Below, piece after piece: positions 23,830 to 34,998 of a DNA stretch of 64,000 bases. This DNA comes from Alisma plantago-aquatica (taxonomy: Eukaryota; Streptophyta; Magnoliopsida; Alismatales; Alismataceae). The notes beneath the pieces are model-generated. The model made no database searches. It was not told the origin of the DNA and was given only the letters and a program-made list of their open reading frames with translations. The first letter of the stretch is position 1. Each line of letters begins with the position of its first letter. The position numbers and the translations under genes are program-made. The DNA lies in assembly GCA_963693085.1 (NCBI GenBank), contig OY856409.1, positions 299,254,558 to 299,318,557 of the forward strand, given 5' to 3'.

Positions 23830-24330
23830 AGCTGATTTGTACTAGGATTGGGAAGGTCATCATACTTTAATTATAAGACATAGGGGCACTTCCATACTAG
23901 ATCTCATCTTTAGAAATAGAACATTGACCATTCTTGATATGAAATTTAAAACCGTTCCTGTCCAAACATGAAATAGAAGTGATGTTCCTATCTATGGTAG
24001 GTACATAATAGTAGTTCTTTGATTCGATTACAAGCACTTTGCAATAGATAAATAGTAGGTGCCTACAAAAGTGGCAAAAACTCGTTCTCCATTTGCAACA
24101 GTACTTCCACCTCCTCTTTCTTCAAGGGTCTACTTCTTTTTAGATCTAAGAAAATGTGTGGTACCCAGTACCCATGATGAAGAAGTAGATAAGTTTATTT
24201 CTATAACATGTATACCTGAAGTGAAGATCTTTGTACTCTACTTCTTGGTCTTTAGTTCCTAGGTAGAGAGGACAATTTCTCTTCCAATGTCCAGCCTAAG
24301 GACAATGGTTATAATACCTCCCTTAGACAC
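23830..24330 (-). pseudogene. Copia zinc knuckle and protease remnant
   Basis: The minus strand shows YYNHCP*AGHWKRNC (the first Cys of the CCHC knuckle changed to Tyr, and a stop). It is followed by WVPHIF-LDLKRSRPLKKEEV and VANGERVFATFVGTYYL, which align with the copia protease (LDTGCGSHIC ... LKRSRxLxKGEVxLRVGNGA). The catalytic DTG motif is not intact. Confidence 0.75.
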
Positions 24331-25045
24331 TTCTCATTTTTTCATAAGTGCAGAAGACTTTTGGCCAGTCTTAACACCTTTCTTGACTTTGGCATTGCCC
24401 TTACACTTCATTTTTCTCTTTTGACCATCAACACATATTTGGACTTGTATTTCATTTTCCCTCTAGTTATTCTCAACATGCCAAGTAGTTGTGTCAACAG
24501 TTTAACAAATTTGTTTGTGTTTTAATTCATTACAAATTGTTTATATGAATCCAAAAATGATTGCAGAATCACAACTTTGGCCAAATATTGGTCTAAAGGA
24601 AATCCCAGTCTATCTATACTTTCCACATACCCAATTAAATTGAGTACATGAAGTCCAAATGGATCACATTACACCATCTTTCACTTAAATAATGCCTTGG
24701 ATCCATCATACCTCTCTTGCCTTTCTTGTTCTTGGTACATGTTTCTGATATGTATTATCATCTCACTAACATCCATATTCTCTTGTTGTTTATCAAGCTC
24801 TTGATTCAAGGAACATATCTTAAGGGACTTGATGTCCATGTCATCATCAAAATACTTATTATGAGCTTCCTTTTTTTTCCATCAGCACATTAGGAGCTGG
24901 TTCATTTGGCATTGGTGTGTCCAAGACATCGATCTTACACTCTTGTGTGAGATTGTGTCTTAAAGAAGCTATTGGATTTATTCCCATATTGTTTTTCTTT
25001 CTCAAGGACCAACCATGGTATAATTCTAGTGTTTGTGTTTGCCAT
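24330..25045 (-). pseudogene. Copia gag remnant
   Basis: The likely start codon is at 25043-25045 (MANTNTRI). It is followed, with a frameshift, by IDVLDTPMPNEPAPNVLM, which resembles the copia gag N-terminal segment EYVLDTPMPKEP. The rest is broken by stops. Confidence 0.65.
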
Positions 25046-25059
25046 TCAATTTACAAGAT

Positions 25060-27125
25060 GTATTTGTAGGAGATAATATTTGATTTGAAAAGGTTTTATT
25101 AATATTAATTTGGAATTCAATTAAATATTGATCCCACTATTTTATTTAAAATTAATAGACCTAACTATCAGTTAAAAAAATCCATCATATAATATTTTTG
25201 TGAGAAAAGATATGTTTTTCATCAAATCATGAGTCCGCTTTAGCTGATCGCCCACAACTTGACCATTTTGGTAGGAAACTTTTGCCAATTGGTGCAACAA
25301 TTGCTACATGGGTTCACAACACTTTGTCATAATCAATTTTATGCATATAGGTGATTAATCCTACTAAGGTTACCTAGTTAGATAATGAATGCATATTTAT
25401 CCTAGTTTTAGTGGAATTTTCCATCTAGATTCACATCTATATCTCTTAGTTTTCCTTTGAATTAGCCTAATTTTCTGTTTAGATTTTATGATGATTTGTT
25501 AAAATTTGGATACTTATCTCGACTCTCCTTGTAGAATTGGAGTTTTACCTATCCATACCAGCCATACTAGTGTGACCTAGGTGTCCCACTACCCTTCAAT
25601 GGGTGGGATACGAGAAGGGGATGCCTCTCTTGAGGTGTGGGGCAACGTCTTGGCATGAAATGGATTTTGGACACATCCAGAAGGTAGATCGATCAACATT
25701 TTTGGTTTAAGGCCACGATTGACCTCCTTAATCAACTTAGTGATCAACCTCTAGTGATTGACATTTGATGATATATTTTTATCGAGCTCTACTGAAAGAC
25801 TTGATGGTCAAGCTTCATGGTGATCATGATCTCAGTGGTCAGTCACCTCAATCGACCACCACACCTTACACATCAATTTTTGAATACCTTAGGAAGAACT
25901 TGATAAACAAAGCTGCTCAGTCAGCTTTCCAAAATAGGGTGCTCGATTACAATTGACTAACCTCCACATCCATCAAGATCTCAATGATCACTACTAAATA
26001 CTCAACCTCATGACATGATTGACCTACAAACAGAGGTCGAGAAGCCTCCAAGAAAATGAGCTCCTCTTAGGTCAATCATTGAAAACCATTCCATGCTTGA
26101 CCATGTGAGATTGAGAAACAAATGATCGACCTCTTTGACAATCAACCATCATGCATGAACTCCTTATCGAGTATCGATCTGTTGATTTATGCCTAGGTTG
26201 ATTAGCCTCCAAGGAAAGGATATTGACCATCCACATGGTAGGAATCCCGCTATTGACAATCGGGTACAGAGGCCTATAAATACCCATCTTACATTTGTAG
26301 ATAATATCTCTTAGACCCCATGCCAATCAAGTCATACCAGCATTCTACACAAGTGGACAAGAGTGATCGAGTTGTTGTTCATCTTGAGTGATCGACCTCT
26401 CTAGCTAGAGTGATCAACCTATAGGGGATAAGATCAATTGACATGCTTGCTTGTTAGGAGAAACCAACCTCTCCATCAAGAGTGAACGACCTCCTATAGT
26501 TTAGCAGTACCACCTTAGTCAAATGTCCCATGATTGAATACTAGAATTCTGCAACAATCGACCTTTCTGATATTGATTCCTTGGTGATTGATCTCAACAT
26601 TTCAAGAATGATTGACCTATCACTCAAATCAATCACCTCACCTATTCTAGTAGTAAGTTAGGGTTAATACCTAGAAGAAGTAAGAAGGTAAGGAGTCTTC
26701 TCGTCACATATCAAGCCTAGCTACATGTATCTAATGTCATGACCATGACTGTGTCCTCTTCATCTACCTATTGTATTAATTTCACCATGTTAAGGGAGTA
26801 GTCCTTCCACTAGGGTGCAGGGAGTAGCCATACCATATTTTATAATTTTATTTTAGTATTTATGTCTTGTATGAACCTCAGTTATTTCATTTTCAACCGT
26901 TAAATGCATGTTTTTTTTGGATTGATCACCCGCTCTATGTGATTTATCATAATCTTAGGTTGAGAGAACTTTGGCTTTTGATATTTTTATATCGATTAGC
27001 TTTGGTTGATGTTCTGATGAGAAATTCAGATGGAAAGTCCTCAGAGTAGTAAATACAAGATCTATAAGTAACAAGACATTGAGATTATAGTGATGTTTCA
27101 TTATGAAAATCATATAGGGTTCTTA
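25060..27125 (+). repeat. LTR-like block with array of TGATCGACC-type motifs and a TATA box
   Basis: Between 25640 and 26640 there are many short variants of GATCGACC/GATTGACC and complements such as GGTCGA, more than expected in AT-rich DNA. A TATAAATA box lies at 26275-26282 in the plus orientation. No protein domain is recognisable. The layout (motif array around a TATA box) resembles the LTRs of elements A and B, but the sequence is not the same. LTR ends not found. Confidence 0.4.
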
Positions 27126-28650
27126 GGAAGGGGGGACAATGTAATAACAAAACAAATCTTCCTTGTATATCCTAACTATTGGACTTGTCATATATACAAA
27201 ATATTAGTGAACAAAAAATATTGGAAAGGATAAAGGTTATACCTTCACCCACACTATTCTCCAACAAGTAAACATGTCTTTGCCAATGAAGAACTCTAAG
27301 TCTCAGATGTAGATCTAAATAGTCCACTAAGAAATCAAAATAGATTAGCAAGAGATCCAAATTGGCTACCACAATGTTGCATAGTTATATTCTAACACCT
27401 TGTTTTCATCTTGTGGGACAACATTTCAAATCCTTCACATGTGTTCCTCATCATCTACTTCATCCACGCAGATGAGGAAGAACATGATGCACCACCTTGG
27501 CCATCAAGTGGAAGCAAAATGATTTTTTTTTTACATAAAATCCCTTTCTTCTCCTATCTTTGATAGTCATCCTTTTGGGTTTTTTCCTCTCTCTCTGAGA
27601 GAGATATGATGGCCAACTTATCTCACAAGTTGACTCAAAATATGTGTAAAACCCTTTGGGATGTGCCCCATGTATATAGGACATCCATGGGCTTAGAAAA
27701 CCCTAATTCTGATCCCTTTCCTAATTGCAATCTTAAAATAGTCTTAATGTTTAAAACGCAGACTAGAGTTTAGATTGTATGACTAGGTTACTTGATCGGC
27801 CAATCAGATTCATGTTGGGACTCAAAAGGAATTCCCATGGGTAGACCATATTTCTCAATCATCCAATCGGGTCAGTTGAGATCTAGATCTAAATTTCCTT
27901 CCACACTAGTCTGGTGAAAAGTTTACTCACCCAAATTACAATCAATTGATCCATTAACCCAACCAATCCGATTGTCCAGATGGACATTCCAATTTACCGA
28001 CCAGATAGGAAATCAGTAGGTTTGTGATTTAGAACCATTCTATCATTTGTTTGATTGAGAACTTCAACTCCCTTATGCTTCCTTATGCATGTGACCCGGT
28101 AGGTTCTTAATTATGTTGGTAGTGATGTTCAAAACAACACAACTAAATATTGGTGTCTAGTCACACATCATTGCCACCCAAGTAATAGGAATACTATAAA
28201 GTGATCGATATTACCATGAACGTATAATCCTTTTGTCATAGATATCCAAATTGAAATCAAGGCATGAAATATCAACCTCTTAAGAATCAATTTATGTTGC
28301 TTGAACTAGAGTAGAATATTCAAGATATGATGAGCTCAATATCATATATTGACTCCAATGAGCATGACCATGCATTTTGTAGTCATGCTTATCAAGTGGC
28401 TGGGATATCACTTTAGAAGAGGGAAAATTTCTATCTACATCACTTGAACGATTCTACATGTGTCACACAACACTCAATCACTACCTTTTTACAACGCTTA
28501 TTTAGAGCATGTTCGGCTAATGGTCAAAGTACACTGAACAACATGTGTTATTGTATTGACTTCAAATTTGTCTCCTTGATGTACTCTACAAATATTTATA
28601 TCTCCTTGATGTACTATCTCTCATATATGATGGTAACTCCTAAGTATGTG
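27126..28650 (+). repeat. LTR-like block, related to 41.0-41.7 kb
   Basis: GGAAGGGGGGACAATG (about 27124-27139) followed by TGTAATAAC resembles a polypurine tract and LTR start. The part 28090-28480 is diverged but clearly alignable to 41020-41480. Shared strings include CATGTGTCACA and TCTACATCACT, with the same order of intervening words. It lies next to the copia RNase H fragment and could be that element's 3' LTR, although the tract suggests the opposite strand. Confidence 0.4.
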
Positions 28651-28659
28651 TTTTGAAGA

Positions 28660-29425
28660 CCAATGCAATCGAGGTTCCTTAGACTATGCAATAGCTCCAT
28701 TGTTGTTGCAATAAAGCTCTACAACATCTTTAATGGTTGGAACCACCCCAAGTTCACTAATGAACTTCTTGATCCATATTTCTTCCTTTGATGCACTTCA
28801 AGCAACAATGTAACCGACCTCTACTATAGAATCAACCAATGTCTCTTGCTTGGAACTCTTTGATTTATAGCTCTTCCATTTAACCAAAACATAAATCTTG
28901 ATTGTGACCGGTAGTCATCCTTGTCAGTTTGGAAAGTTGCATCAGTGGAACATTTTACAATGAACTCTTCCTCACTGCTATATATTAGAAATTGATGCTT
29001 AATTCTTATCAAGTACTTAAGTATGCTCTTTACAACGATCTAGTGATTATCATTGGGATCCCACTAGTGTCTTCTCGTCATGATCAAAGCATACAAAACA
29101 TCTAGTCACACACATGTCATTGCATACATGATAGATCCAATTGACAAGGCATATGGAATCTTACTCATGGGTGCCCACTTTTCCAAAGAGATGGGACATT
29201 CAACTTGACAGGCTTATTCCATGAGACATGGGTTATTTTCCTCTTAGACTCTAAAAAAATAAACCTCTTTAGCACTTTTTCAATGTATGTAGTTTCACGT
29301 AGGCCAAGAAGCCTTCTAGATATATCTCTATAGATCTTGATTCCTATAATATAGGATGATTCACCTAAGTCCTTCATCGAGAAGGTATTTCTCAACCAGT
29401 TCTTCACCAAATATAGAGTGAAATA
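28660..29425 (-). pseudogene. Second Ty1/copia RT (3' part) and RNase H remnant
   Basis: The minus strand encodes LVKNWLRNTFSMKDLGESSY, IGIKIYRDISRRLLGLRETT and YIEKVLKRFIFLESKRK (RT). RNase H follows: KCSTDATFQTDKDD, EIWIKKFISELGVVP and VELYCNNNGAIA. These are standard copia segments, interrupted by several stops. The RT is cut on its right at about 29425, before the YVDD box, by unrelated sequence. It is a different copy from the copia relic at 21.5-25.0 kb. Confidence 0.85.
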
Positions 29426-29427
29426 GG

Positions 29428-29736
29428 GTTTAGGTAAACATGATCACCTTAAAAATTGTTACCATGCTCCAAGCCCAGGGTTAGGCTCCATAAGGGTCTA
29501 TAATCTAGGGTATGTTTAGGATTACATGTAACCTTATCTAGGGTTTATACATGATTCACTCATTATATATGTGCATTAGTGTTCATCAGAGTCCATACAA
29601 ATGTTTATGGTTTATGTGTATCGTTGTTTGGCCAAAACTAAGGTTCTAAGAAGACAAGAATCACTTCCAAGCTATTAGGGTTCTATAGTCAAGATGTCAG
29701 GTTTAGTATGTTACAACACTCCACCTCTTAAAGAGG
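29428..29736 (-). repeat. Edge of a gypsy LTR with its polypurine tract
   Basis: On the minus strand, TTTCAGGGACAAAATCC, then TTTAAGAGGTGGAGTG and TGTAACATAC is the typical end of a plant gypsy internal region, polypurine tract and LTR start. The boundary is at 29715. The LTR sequence runs left to about 29428, where copia sequence begins. It is therefore truncated or very short. Confidence 0.6.
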
Positions 29737-32700
29737 ATTTTGTCCCTGAAATCCAAGCAATTGACAACTAGTGTATGGACTCAGCCATTGGCCAAGATGT
29801 AACTATGTTAGTCCAAGCATCTTTTCCTCATTATTTTTCTTGCATTATATATTGAGCTAAGAGAGTTCAATCAAAACCTAGGTTTCTCTTAAATATATTT
29901 TACTTATTAGGGTTACCTTTATTATGTTGGTAGTTTCATCATCAAACGAAATATCATGGATATATATTCTATTTCCATTCTACATTAGGATTACTATAAG
30001 TTAAGTATATAAAAATCTTACCAAGGTGAATTTAACATCTTTTGCCTCATGACAAAGAAATTTCATATAGTCCATTAGACAAATTAGGTTTAAGGTGTAA
30101 GATTAGGTTTTAGCTAACAAGCACATTCCACTAATCATATTTGAGAGTCATGGTGTATTATATGTAATTTATTTAATGGATTATTCAATCTTTTAGTGAA
30201 CACATTAGTCTCACAGACTAGGGTAACCGTATACTTAATTATTTTCATTTCACTTTATCACAATTGCATGGGACAAGTTTTCGTGTACATCATCTTTTAC
30301 ATTCTTATAATGTTTAACCTTGGTTTAGTTTTATAACAAGTTGGCTAAAAGTGGCAAAAAGTTGATACTTTCATACTCTTTAAACCTAATTACTATTGTG
30401 TATTACCTATGGTTACTACTTTAGATAAATGGAAATTTATCTGCAATACTTATTTTAATTACTCAATTATCATTCATATGATCAACTTTGAAGGGTTCAT
30501 TTATAATCTTAGTTATGTGGTAGTTATATTCATCCAACACTAATTGGGGAATGAGTTAAGTTATATATTCATTATGAATCTCGAACAACCTTTAAGTAAT
30601 TAACAAACTAGAGTCCATAGGTTGCATGATTCCAACCATTATCTTAAACCAATCTGTCAAACTAAGAAAATCTTAAAGGTGATAGGATTATAGGTTAAAC
30701 ATAGGGGTATGTTTATGATATACATAGATCTTGACCTCAACCAGATGATCTTATCCACCTAGGTTTGAGTTTTAGGTCCTTGTGATTCTAACCTAACAAC
30801 CCTAAGGTTCACATAAGAATCTAACAAGTCAAAGAGTATAAAATTCCACAATGTAATGGAGTAAAAGTGGGTAGGAATGCTAATCCTTTAGGTACAAGAC
30901 ACTTCTTCCTAATCATTACTTTGAATTTAGGACTAGGGTTTTAGAGTCCTACTATAACAACTTTTCAGGTTTGTGACCAAACTTCATGAATGTCTTTATC
31001 GTGACTTAGTCTGAGAAACTATCAATAAAATCAATATAAGTTTCTTTGTACATATAGTAGTATGTAATGGGAAATATTCTTTGGCAATGAAAACCATACG
31101 ATATAAGACACAGATGGATACCAAATTAACTACAAGAACCAAGTCACAAGTTTATATATATGGTCTCCCAATCAACTAATTTCTCATTCTCACGTCTAAA
31201 TCCACCATATACCCAAATCTTAATATGTGAAGTGATATGTCACCACTATGCTATTTAGGTATGAGCTTATGGGTCCCCTCATATTAGGGTTCACTCATAA
31301 AGATTCTTATGTGTACCTCTTCTCATTCTAAAACTTTCTTTCTTCATATCATAGACATCTTAGGTATTCTATGGTAAGTATCTCACTTAGAGAGTGACTA
31401 TGTAAGGTAGGCGTCCTACTTAGGGAAATAAAATGGAAATAGTTAGAATACAACTTCCATGGCTATGATACAATCTTGTTCACATCCCCCCAAAAGAAAA
31501 ATTACCTAGAAGTCCAATGACCTTTAGTACTCCCGAATCAACAACCTTCGTACCAAGAGATGGCCTCCCTTGTCCCTTTCCTTTTTCCATTCTGCCTACT
31601 TCGTCTGCATTGTTCCAAAAAGAGTTGGAGGCAATTTCAAGTATATTGTATGTCAGCATGCCTCCCACACTTGAAGAAAGGGAACAGACTGAGTTTTTAG
31701 GGATGGATTTCATCCCTAGAGTGGGAGTCAAAAGGGGATCCACTCTTCACTAAATTTGTGGAGTACACCCATTTATTCCAAACACACTAACAACTATGTT
31801 GGAATAGATGTAATTTATTTTTTATTTCTCAAAGGAATGGTATACATCAATAGCGTCGAAAAGAAAAATATTATAACTATTTACAATTTACGAGGGTACA
31901 TAATAAAGTCCCACTCAAGATTTACATGAAAGAAACAACTTCAATATCTAAGTAGACGGATGTCCAAGCAATTTCAAGTCTATCTCTTAAGAGTTAGATC
32001 CACTAAGCCAACTCCAAGTCATCATTGTAAGTCCAGCATGTCCTTCAGGTAAGGGGTTGGAATCATACCCCACAAGAAAAGAAAAAATAGAATTTGTCAA
32101 CACAAAAATGTCAATATGTGCATATAAATAGAGACTGAGAAATATTAGGAAAAAATACATAAATAAAATTATCAAGGCTTCCCAAATCATGAGGGAAACA
32201 AAAAAAAATCAAGTGGATAACATGGAGAATAATTTAAGTAAGATGTCCATTACTATATTTTCATTCTGGTAATAAATTACATCAACAACATCACAATATA
32301 AATAGTTCATGTAAATAACAATAGAGTAAGATCATTTAAAGTAGGGCTGGGAAACTATAAGATTTGAGCCAAAAATTGGGTGAAAAATCATACCATGGGT
32401 GGAGTAATCGCACCCTATATATGCATATATAGTGGTAAAGAAAATTAGGGGAGAGAAAGTGTTCCCTATGCATGATTGTACTCATGTACCGCTACTAGAA
32501 ATAAAGTTAGTCTAAGCCATCCACAAATGTAGAGGCAAGAAGTAAGTTTAGTCAAAATCCAATAAGGGATAAGAACATCCAACTATTATCAAATGGGTTA
32601 GAGGACCCATAAACAAATATCCAATCATATTCACAATCAAGATACAACATAAGACCATAAGAGGCCATCACATTGAAAAATTGTAGGGAAATATGAAATT

Positions 32701-33525
32701 AGAAATGGTAGAGGAAACAAACATTTCTTACCATATTTCCCATATGTAGTGGATCGTATCAACAACTATGAATTGGGAAGGAAGGTTTGCAAGGCATATG
32801 CCTAGTCCTGGATCAAGTCTAGTGACAATCCTTGTAGTGACATGCTTCTATCTCAAGCAACACTCATACAGTTGTTGACAGTGGACTCTTGGTGTAGCAC
32901 TATGAACGGTAGTTGATTGCATCCTCCTAGTGTGGTGTCAACTACCTTCACACCTCCACATAGTCCAAGCGGACCACCAAGAACTTCTATTCTTCTAAAA
33001 CTGGTGGGATGGAGTTGTCCCTCATGTTGTCAACTTGCTAGCATTGACTTTCTCCCCTTTGGCTATCCCTCCTTTCAACGAGTAAGATGCATCTAGATTT
33101 CATGTTACCAAAACATTGACATTAGGAGACTTTTACTAAGAGACTTGGCCACCCCCTTTATATAGGAATGGATGGGCCAGGGTTTCCGCAAACCTGGGGA
33201 GAAGAGGAGATAAATTTCATGAATTTTCAACTAATATGTATCATGAGTTGGTTGAATGGCACTCCATTTGGTTGACTGGACATTCTAGTTGGTCGATTGG
33301 AATGTTTTCCTATTCACAAACATATTGTCTTTCAATGCGATGATCAATGAACAACATGATGTTAGCATCAATCCTTGATCCAGTCTTACTGATTGTCTAG
33401 TCGGTCAACTAAACTTTTCAGTCAATGACTGGACACTCTATTCGATTAGCTGGGACTCGACACTCCAATCAACCAATTGTCATCCAATGTCATTTAAGTT
33501 GATTACCCAAACACTTTAGTAATTA
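29737..33525. other. Decayed repeat DNA, no supported gene
   Basis: No coding region is supportable; the ORFs near 31.5-31.75 kb show no domain. TTTTGGGGGGATGTGA on the minus strand at about 31481-31496 looks like another polypurine tract and LTR start. The stretch 32340-32480 has features of gypsy leaders. 33240-33500 contains repeated GGTTGACTGG, GGTCGATTGG and GGTCAACT-type words. The right end is the copia-type LTR interrupted by element B. Confidence 0.4.
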
Positions 33526-33530
33526 AGTCA
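33526..33530. repeat. Target site duplication, left copy (AGTCA)
   Basis: AGTCA immediately precedes the 5' LTR of element B and is repeated exactly at 40990-40994 after the 3' LTR. This 5-bp duplication is what LTR retrotransposon integrases produce. Confidence 0.93.
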
Positions 33531-33880
33531 TGTTGGATAAATTGGATATTATGATAAATCCCTTTGTTTCGATGATGACAAACATTTCATTCTTATTAAT
33601 CTAACGAGCTACTTGAGTGTGCAGGACTAAGATGGATGGCAAAGCAACTAGGGAAAATCCCCAAGCTAAAATGTTTATATTTTCATGCAATGTAATCATT
33701 GTTGTAAAAACTTGTACAAATATATAATGTACAAGTACTTAGAATTGCATGTAAATCAAGCGTTAGATTTTCCCTAGCCAAATACCATAGTTAGACATGT
33801 CATCCCATTTAAATAGGATCATTTTTGCACACTCACACATATAATTAATGCCTAAATTGAAATCTTGAAACAGGATCATT

Positions 33881-34082
33881 CTCGGTCGACAAACTCCTCG
33901 ACCGAGACACTCTCGGTCGACAATCTTCTCGACCGAGAAAGATCCAAAGTAGCCGTTAGACACAACAGACAAGTTAGTTGGCAGTTGAAGAAAGACGTTG
34001 CAAATCACTTGTTCCAGAGAGCCTGTCGGTCGACAAAAGTTCGACCGAGTAGGTGTCTCGGTCGACCATTTGTCGACCGAGA
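33881..34082. promoter_or_regulatory. Array of four CGGTCGA/TCGACCG palindromes in U3 of element B
   Basis: Units lie at 33881-33906, 33911-33938, 34024-34049 and 34056-34082. Each has arms close to TCTCGGTCGAC and TCGACCGAGA with a 5-8 base loop. They sit 136-337 bp upstream of the TATA box. The same array is at 39919-40120 in the 3' LTR, where one arm has a CG-to-TG change (CTCCTTGACC). Confidence 0.85.
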
Positions 34083-34154
34083 TGGTCTCTGACAGCAACT
34101 GCAGAATAAAGTAATTAGCCGTTGTTAAAGCAACAACTTTGTACCTAACGGCTA
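33950..34154. promoter_or_regulatory. Two exact MSA (MYB3R-type) consensus sites in U3 of element B
   Basis: The minus strand at 33950-33960 reads TCTAACGGCTA and the plus strand at 34144-34154 reads CCTAACGGCTA. Both fit YCYAACGGYYA, the plant mitosis-specific activator element bound by three-repeat MYB proteins. The second lies 64 bp upstream of the TATA box. In the 3' LTR the second site is intact (40182-40192) and the first has lost the consensus by one base. Function is inferred from the match only. Confidence 0.6.
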
Positions 34155-34217
34155 GTTAAACACTTAGAAACCCCTAGAAGTTGTCTAGAACGTCCTTAAG
34201 CATACTTAGGCCATTCC

Positions 34218-34225
34218 TATAAATA
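34218..34225 (+). promoter_or_regulatory. TATA box of the element B 5' LTR
   Basis: TATAAATA, preceded by TTCC and followed by GGACAAGCC, at 688 bp into the LTR. An identical box is at 40256 in the 3' LTR. It marks the U3/R side of the LTR, with transcription expected to start about 30 bases downstream. Confidence 0.75.
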
Positions 34226-34953
34226 GGACAAGCCATAGGACACTAGAATTCACTTATTACACTTGAGAATACACTTGAGCATACTTGAGCAATCTATTGC
34301 AAGCAATTTGAGCACTGTGATCATTTGTCTACATTCTCCTTAGCTCAATCTCGTGTCCTATAGGCTAGATTCTCCTATCCACAGCAATCACAAGTTCACA
34401 CACTTGGCTAGGAGATCTATATGCTTGATCTAGGCATATCAAGCCTTGGGCTTAAAGGATAAGTTGTAATTTACTTTTTCTTTCTTGTTCCTTTTTATCT
34501 TTTGTACTCTCCTTGCTACTCCTAGGGTTGGAGGCTGCGGATTGGAGAGGGTTGACTTCTCAGGTGGAGAAGGGGACTTCAAGCTACTTCAAGAAGGCTA
34601 TCGCAAGGGAAGCTACTTCAGAAGGCTGGTGCAACGGGAGTTGGTGCATCTACTTCAAGGGAAGGCTGCTTCAAGGTTGGCGATTACTTCTAGGTGAAGG
34701 CTGCTTGAAGGGGTTTTGGAAAAGAGATTGTATTTTATGTAAATTCCTTGAGAGGTAATAAAATAAATTTCTTTTCAAATCCCGGTTGGGTAAGCAACCG
34801 GGTAGTGGACTGACGGCTATAGTATTTGCTATAGTTGGAACCACTCTAAACCTTGTGTCTCCTTGTCCAATATTTTCATTGTGGTTGTTTGAGTTCAATA
34901 ATTGTTAAATTATCTATAAAACTCTATTCACCCCCCCTCTAGTAGTTTTCAAT

Positions 34954-34965
34954 TGGTATCAGAGC
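34954..34965 (+). other. Primer binding site of element B (initiator tRNA-Met)
   Basis: TGGTATCAGAGC, two bases after the LTR end, fixes both the LTR boundary and the strand. Confidence 0.96.
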
Positions 34966-34998
34966 GGGCTTCAAGGAACCCTAACCAGGTCTTGAAGA

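Larger units (their letters stand above)
21480..25045 (-). mobile_element. Decayed Ty1/copia retrotransposon coding region
   Basis: From right to left on the minus strand: gag start, CCHC knuckle, protease, GAG-pre-integrase, integrase, and RT with YVDD. That is the copia order PR-IN-RT. Many stops and frameshifts are present. I could not identify its LTRs or primer site with confidence. Confidence 0.85.
33531..34951 (+). repeat. 5' LTR of element B (1421 bp)
   Basis: It begins TGTTGGATAAATTGG and ends AGTAGTTTTCA, and is followed by AT and the primer site. It is identical in length to the 3' LTR at 39569-40989. U3 holds four palindromes and two MSA-like sites, TATAAATA is at 34218-34225, and the U5 part carries CTTCAAG-type repeats (34570-34700). 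Confidence 0.96.

Noticed and set aside
31480..31753. Overlapping ORFs of 78-87 codons as a possible gene
   Set aside because: No recognisable domain; next to a polypurine-tract-like sequence in decayed repeat DNA.
33763..34098. Minus-strand ORF of 111 codons repeated at 39801-40136
   Set aside because: It is antisense to the LTR promoter, repeated because the LTR is repeated, and its odd composition comes from the palindromes.
34954..34965. Endogenous pararetrovirus, because of the tRNA-Met primer site
   Set aside because: No movement protein, coat protein or viral RT is present, while paired LTRs, a polypurine tract and a target duplication show an LTR retrotransposon.
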